Positions 61,047 through 64,000 of a stretch of DNA of 64,000 bases are shown here, one piece after another. Within the stretch, counting starts at the first letter, position 1. Every line of letters starts with the position of its first letter. The DNA lies in the NCBI GenBank assembly GCA_030248065.1, contig JASAMV010007342.1, positions 1-64,000 of the forward strand, given 5' to 3'. The DNA is from Rhynchonema sp. JSB1_4 (Eukaryota > Nematoda > Chromadorea > Monhysterida > Xyalidae). The notes below the pieces were generated by a model, which saw nothing but the letters and a program-made list of their open reading frames with translations, was not told where the DNA came from and did no database searches. Both the position numbers and the translations under genes were made by a program.

Positions 61047-61135
61047 TAGGTGCAACCCCTATTTTGGACAAAAAACGCCAATTTTAGGCTTTTTTTGCCA
61101 GGTTGTGTGTTCAATGCTATTTGCGTGCTTTTAGA

Positions 61136-61559
61136 CAGTGGTGTCGTTGAGAAATCGAAATTTTCCCATACCCAGCCCAATTTTCGGGAAATTTCCCATA
61201 CATACCCCCAAAAATCAAAAATTTCCCATACCAGGGGGGGGGTTTTTCCAAAAACTCAAAAATTTCCCATACCTGAGGGTGGGGGTTTTGAAAAAAATGA
61301 CCCCAAAAATCTTCTAAAAGTGCTAAAATTGGTCTAAAAAGTGCTTAAAACAGAGTTTTCTTGCGGTAGTAAGCGATTTTTTACATTTTTGGACGAAAAA
61401 TGGCCAATTTTGGTACTTCTCGGGGTCAAAAAGTCATTTCTTAGGGGTGCTTGTTCCAAAAGTGAAAATTTCCCATACCCCATACCCCCGGCCGATTTCC
61501 CATACCCCATACCCGGGGGGGTAACCCCCCCAACCCCCCCCCCCCCAACGACACCACTG
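61136..61559. mobile_element. hAT-type element with 'tttcccatacc' words
   Basis: Exact 8-bp duplication CTTTTAGA (61128-61135 and 61560-61567). Ends are CAGTGGTGTCGTTG and CAACGACACCACTG, a perfect 14-bp inverted repeat. The interior repeats 'tttcccatacc' words in both halves, with G/C homopolymers and an AT-rich core. Confidence 0.93.
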
Positions 61560-61819
61560 CTTTTAGAAGTTCAATAAAGTTGCAACGCAATGAATGCCTT
61601 TTCCTTTAGCAAAAGCAAACTTTTCAGGGAAAGTTCAACATTTTGTAGCACATTTTGTACTAGTTTCATTATTGAGAACCGATTGAGAAGAAAACGAAAC
61701 AGTAAAATTTTCACGTCACCATATCCACATTTGGGGGTCACGTACGAATCAATTACTTTCGCTGTTCATTTACTGTGTGGGTATCTAATACTGTTGTCAT
61801 GCTCTGCTCAAGTTCTAGT

Positions 61820-62597
61820 CAGTGTAGTTCCTGGGGGGAGGGGGTCCCCTCCTAAGGTACACTAACCGCCGCGACCAAGGTATCAATACACTAGTACACT
61901 AACCCAGTGATGTAGTTGGTCCGAGCAAGAAAGCTAGCTAGCTGGAGGGGTCCGGCACAAGAAAGCTAGCTAGCTAGCCGGGTATCCCGATTTGGGGGGG
62001 TATTGGTCCAGAAGTCAAAAACAGGGGTATAAAATTTGGTCGAAATTATGCTAAAATAAGCCTTAAAATGCGTATTTTTGTGCACGTGTGAGAAAATTTG
62101 AACGAATTTGACCATTTTGGCCCATAAAATGGTCATTTTGGCACTAAAATCAACACTTTTCTTACTTGATGACCGGAGCAAGAAAGCTAGCTAGCCAGTT
62201 TGGGGGGGGTATGGGTTTCGGAGCAAGAAAGCTACCTAGCAGTTGGGGGGGGTAATACCCCCCCCCCATACCCCCCCAACCACATCACTGCACTAACCGC
62301 CGCACCAGGTACACTAACCGCCGCAATTTTTGCCTAAAATAGGCATTTTTACTTTTTTAGCCCAAGATGGGCATTTTAGGCCTAAAATGGGTGTTGTCAA
62401 AAGTCGCCAAAATACTCTATTTATGGAGAATTTTTCCAAAAAAGGGCAAAAATAGGTCAAATTTTTTACCTCAAAGAAGGACTTTTTCCTGAATTTTGGT
62501 CTTCCCCCTCCTTCCCCCCACAGGGAGGTACACTAGCCGCCGCACCGACAAAGTGGGTAGGTTCACTAACCGCCTCGCCGGACCAGGAACTACACAG
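61820..62597. mobile_element. hAT-type element with 'acactaaccgccgc' words
   Basis: Ends CAGTGTAGTTCCTGG and CCAGGAACTACACAG; flanks gttctagt / atcctagt agree at 6 of 8. It carries several 'ggtacactaaccgccgc' words and hosts a second, nested element at 61915-62290. Same terminus as the MITE beside PCCB. Confidence 0.82.
61915..62290. mobile_element. Nested hAT-type element with 'gcaagaaagctagctagc' words
   Basis: Exact 8-bp duplication CACTAACC (61907-61914 and 62291-62298), created inside a word of the host element. Ends are CAGTGATGTAGTTGG and CCAACCACATCACTG. At least four 'gcaagaaagctagctagc' words inside. Fragments of the same family occur at about 44989-45020 and a core relative at about 25300-25370. 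Confidence 0.92.
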
Positions 62598-63027
62598 ATC
62601 CTAGTACAGCATGTATTTGTTTTGAATCTTATCACCAGCACACCAGGTACTAACTGTGTACGAAATCAATCAATCAGATCAATATTTTTTTGTCGATGTC
62701 GACCAAATGCTTTGATGGAATTTATTGGAAGGAATGAAAGCCGCGCAGCGCATTTTTTGTTTCTAAGCTTTCCAACCTTAAAAGATGCTGTATAAATGCT
62801 AAATTAAGCAAACAAGGGCCCAAAATTTTAGGTGCAACCTTGCACCTCACCTAACCCTGAATTTTTAGGTGCAATTCTGATTTTTTAGGTGCAAATTGCA
62901 CCTAAAAAGTGTCTAAAAAAACTATGGTTCATCCGAAATTTTGCCCGTTTCAGACTTGCATGCAGTCATTCGAAGTTTAATTCCATTTCTCCAAATCGAA
63001 GTTAGTGGGGCAGACTGGTTGCTGAAC

Positions 63028-63999
63028 ATGGACGGCCCGTCGAGTCCGGATCATCTGCCACATTTGACCGACGATGTGAAGTATTCGGAAACGATAAACA
63101 AACAAATGACCGTTCCTCGACACATTAGTGCCGCTGGTACGCACGTGATTCACAGTTGTTTTTTTTTAAATTTTGACGAAATCGATTTCACTGGACAACA
63201 ACTTCATTCAGGACATTCATCCATTAGCGAGCGTGAAGTGGCCGTGCATCGCAATGCGCTCCATAATGACGACAATGTACAAGGCTCAATGAAAGTACCC
63301 GATCGGATATTAGTCGCTGGTTGGTCCAAGTCGGTTTTTCGGTTAAATTTTTTATAAAAATACATAAGAAGCCATAAAATTGTGAGGTGGTGGCGAGCAC
63401 ATGGGCGATAAACAGGCGCCGATGGAGATTGCCCTCGAGCAGGAGAGTCTGCGCAGGGCCGGCGTGTCGCCGGTGGCGTTGCGAACACCACCACAAACGT
63501 TGACGTTGAGTGAACGACCGATATACACGGTGGACGAAGAGAGACACATGGGACGCGATAGAATGAGTGTGACGAGCAGGGATGATGTCGAACCCGGCAC
63601 ACCCAGGTACGGGTCGGGTGGTTGAGTTTGCGGTTTTGACAAAATGACATCGCTCGCTATTTCTTGTGTTTTGCTCAAGCAATAGGATCTGCTCGAGGTC
63701 GTTTTTGGAAGTCAGTTGGCCAGAGGTGTTCGCATTCGCACCACCGACGAGGCCTGGCACCTGGCCCCAGTGTGGTGGCAGGCCAATCGACCCTGGCCCA
63801 TCTGTAAAACCAGGTCTAAACGGGCAAAACTCACTACCGTTCTGTTACATTATTGTGAACTTTTGTTTTGACTTGGCTTTCGTGCCGAAAACCTGCGATC
63901 GGTGAGGGACGGTGGACATCAGCTGCGTCCACAAGTTGTGCCTTGCAGGTTTTGCCAGCAGGTAGTATACCGTAACTGTAAATCCCAAATGCGCCTCAG
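63028..63999 (+). CDS. MFF: Mitochondrial fission factor, 5' part
   Basis: Exons seen: 63028-63136, 63212-63319, 63387-63606, and a possible next exon from about 63689; the gene runs off the window. MFF (fly Tango11) is a tail-anchored outer-membrane protein that recruits Drp1 for mitochondrial and peroxisomal division. Its two short N-terminal Drp1-recruiting repeats are visible: KYSETINKQMTVPRHI and NVQGSMKVPDRILVAG. The family signature after them is VALRTPPQTLTLSERP. The start at 63028 gives MDGPSSPDHLPHLTDD before the first repeat; an upstream exon in the same frame (from about 62955) cannot be excluded. The C-terminal coiled coil and membrane anchor lie beyond the window. The end coordinate is approximate. 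Confidence 0.9.
63768..63791. mobile_element. 24-bp hAT-element remnant with 8-bp duplication
   Basis: These 24 bases begin CAGTGTGGTGGCAGGCC and equal the left tip of the LIG1 element at 56724. They are flanked on both sides by CCTGGCCC (63760-63767 and 63792-63799). This looks like an extreme internal deletion or aborted insertion. The element lies in or beside a putative MFF exon. Confidence 0.7.
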
Positions 64000-64000
64000 A

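Noticed and set aside
1..64000. CRISPR array, operon or other bacterial system
   Set aside because: Genes are intron-split animal genes; the short tandem words are inside transposable elements and lack the spaced, uniform-repeat structure of CRISPR.

Overview
This is a eukaryotic nuclear window, almost certainly from an invertebrate animal. Every gene is split by spliceosomal introns, most of them 50-900 bp. The recognisable products are animal ones: a Zic-family transcription factor, Raptor, mitochondrial fission factor and a Trunk/PTTH/Noggin-type cystine-knot ligand. I cannot fix the phylum from sequence alone. Exon models were built by hand from protein homology, AG/GT boundaries and codon phase; all complete models close in frame.

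Layout. 1-3.5 kb: no gene, with GC-rich GGCCGGGCC repeats. 3.54-6.26 kb (+): secreted cystine-knot ligand, 8 exons. 7.07-8.49 kb (-): membrane RING E3 ligase, 5 exons. 9.11-24.27 kb (-): Raptor (RPTOR), 30 exons, with several transposon-like inserts in its introns. 24.89-25.81 kb (-): PPP1R11, 3 exons. 26.34-30.69 kb (+): propionyl-CoA carboxylase beta (PCCB), 14 exons, divergent from PPP1R11. 32.95-36.69 kb (-): Zic, 9 exons. 36.7-44.8 kb: gene-poor, possibly Zic regulatory DNA. 44.81-53.53 kb (-): DNA ligase 1 (LIG1). Its 5' end is caught in an A / inverted B / C triplication at 51-58.3 kb; two intact first exons lie in copy C and the intact third exon in copy A. 58.6-59.1 kb: fragment of a non-LTR retrotransposon reverse transcriptase. 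59.5-62.6 kb: MITEs. 63.03 kb to the end (+): 5' part of mitochondrial fission factor (MFF).

The genes are mostly unrelated housekeeping loci: mTORC1 signalling, PP1 regulation, propionate catabolism, DNA replication and mitochondrial fission, plus two developmental genes (ligand and Zic). I see no operon-like logic beyond the divergent PPP1R11/PCCB promoter.

The most unusual content is non-coding. (1) There is a set of short hAT-type elements, many with exact 8-bp target duplications and CAGTG...CACTG ends. Each family is filled with its own short repeated word and G/C homopolymers. (2) The 10-mer TGATGTTTCA / TGAAACATCA occurs about 33 times, against roughly 0.1 expected, mostly in introns. 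Six copies carry GACCT exactly 9 nt downstream. (3) Donor sites of the form GTTGGT recur at least 12 times among about 80 introns. (4) The LIG1 5' end has an inverted triplication that decays into A-rich sequence at its junctions and may be an assembly artefact.
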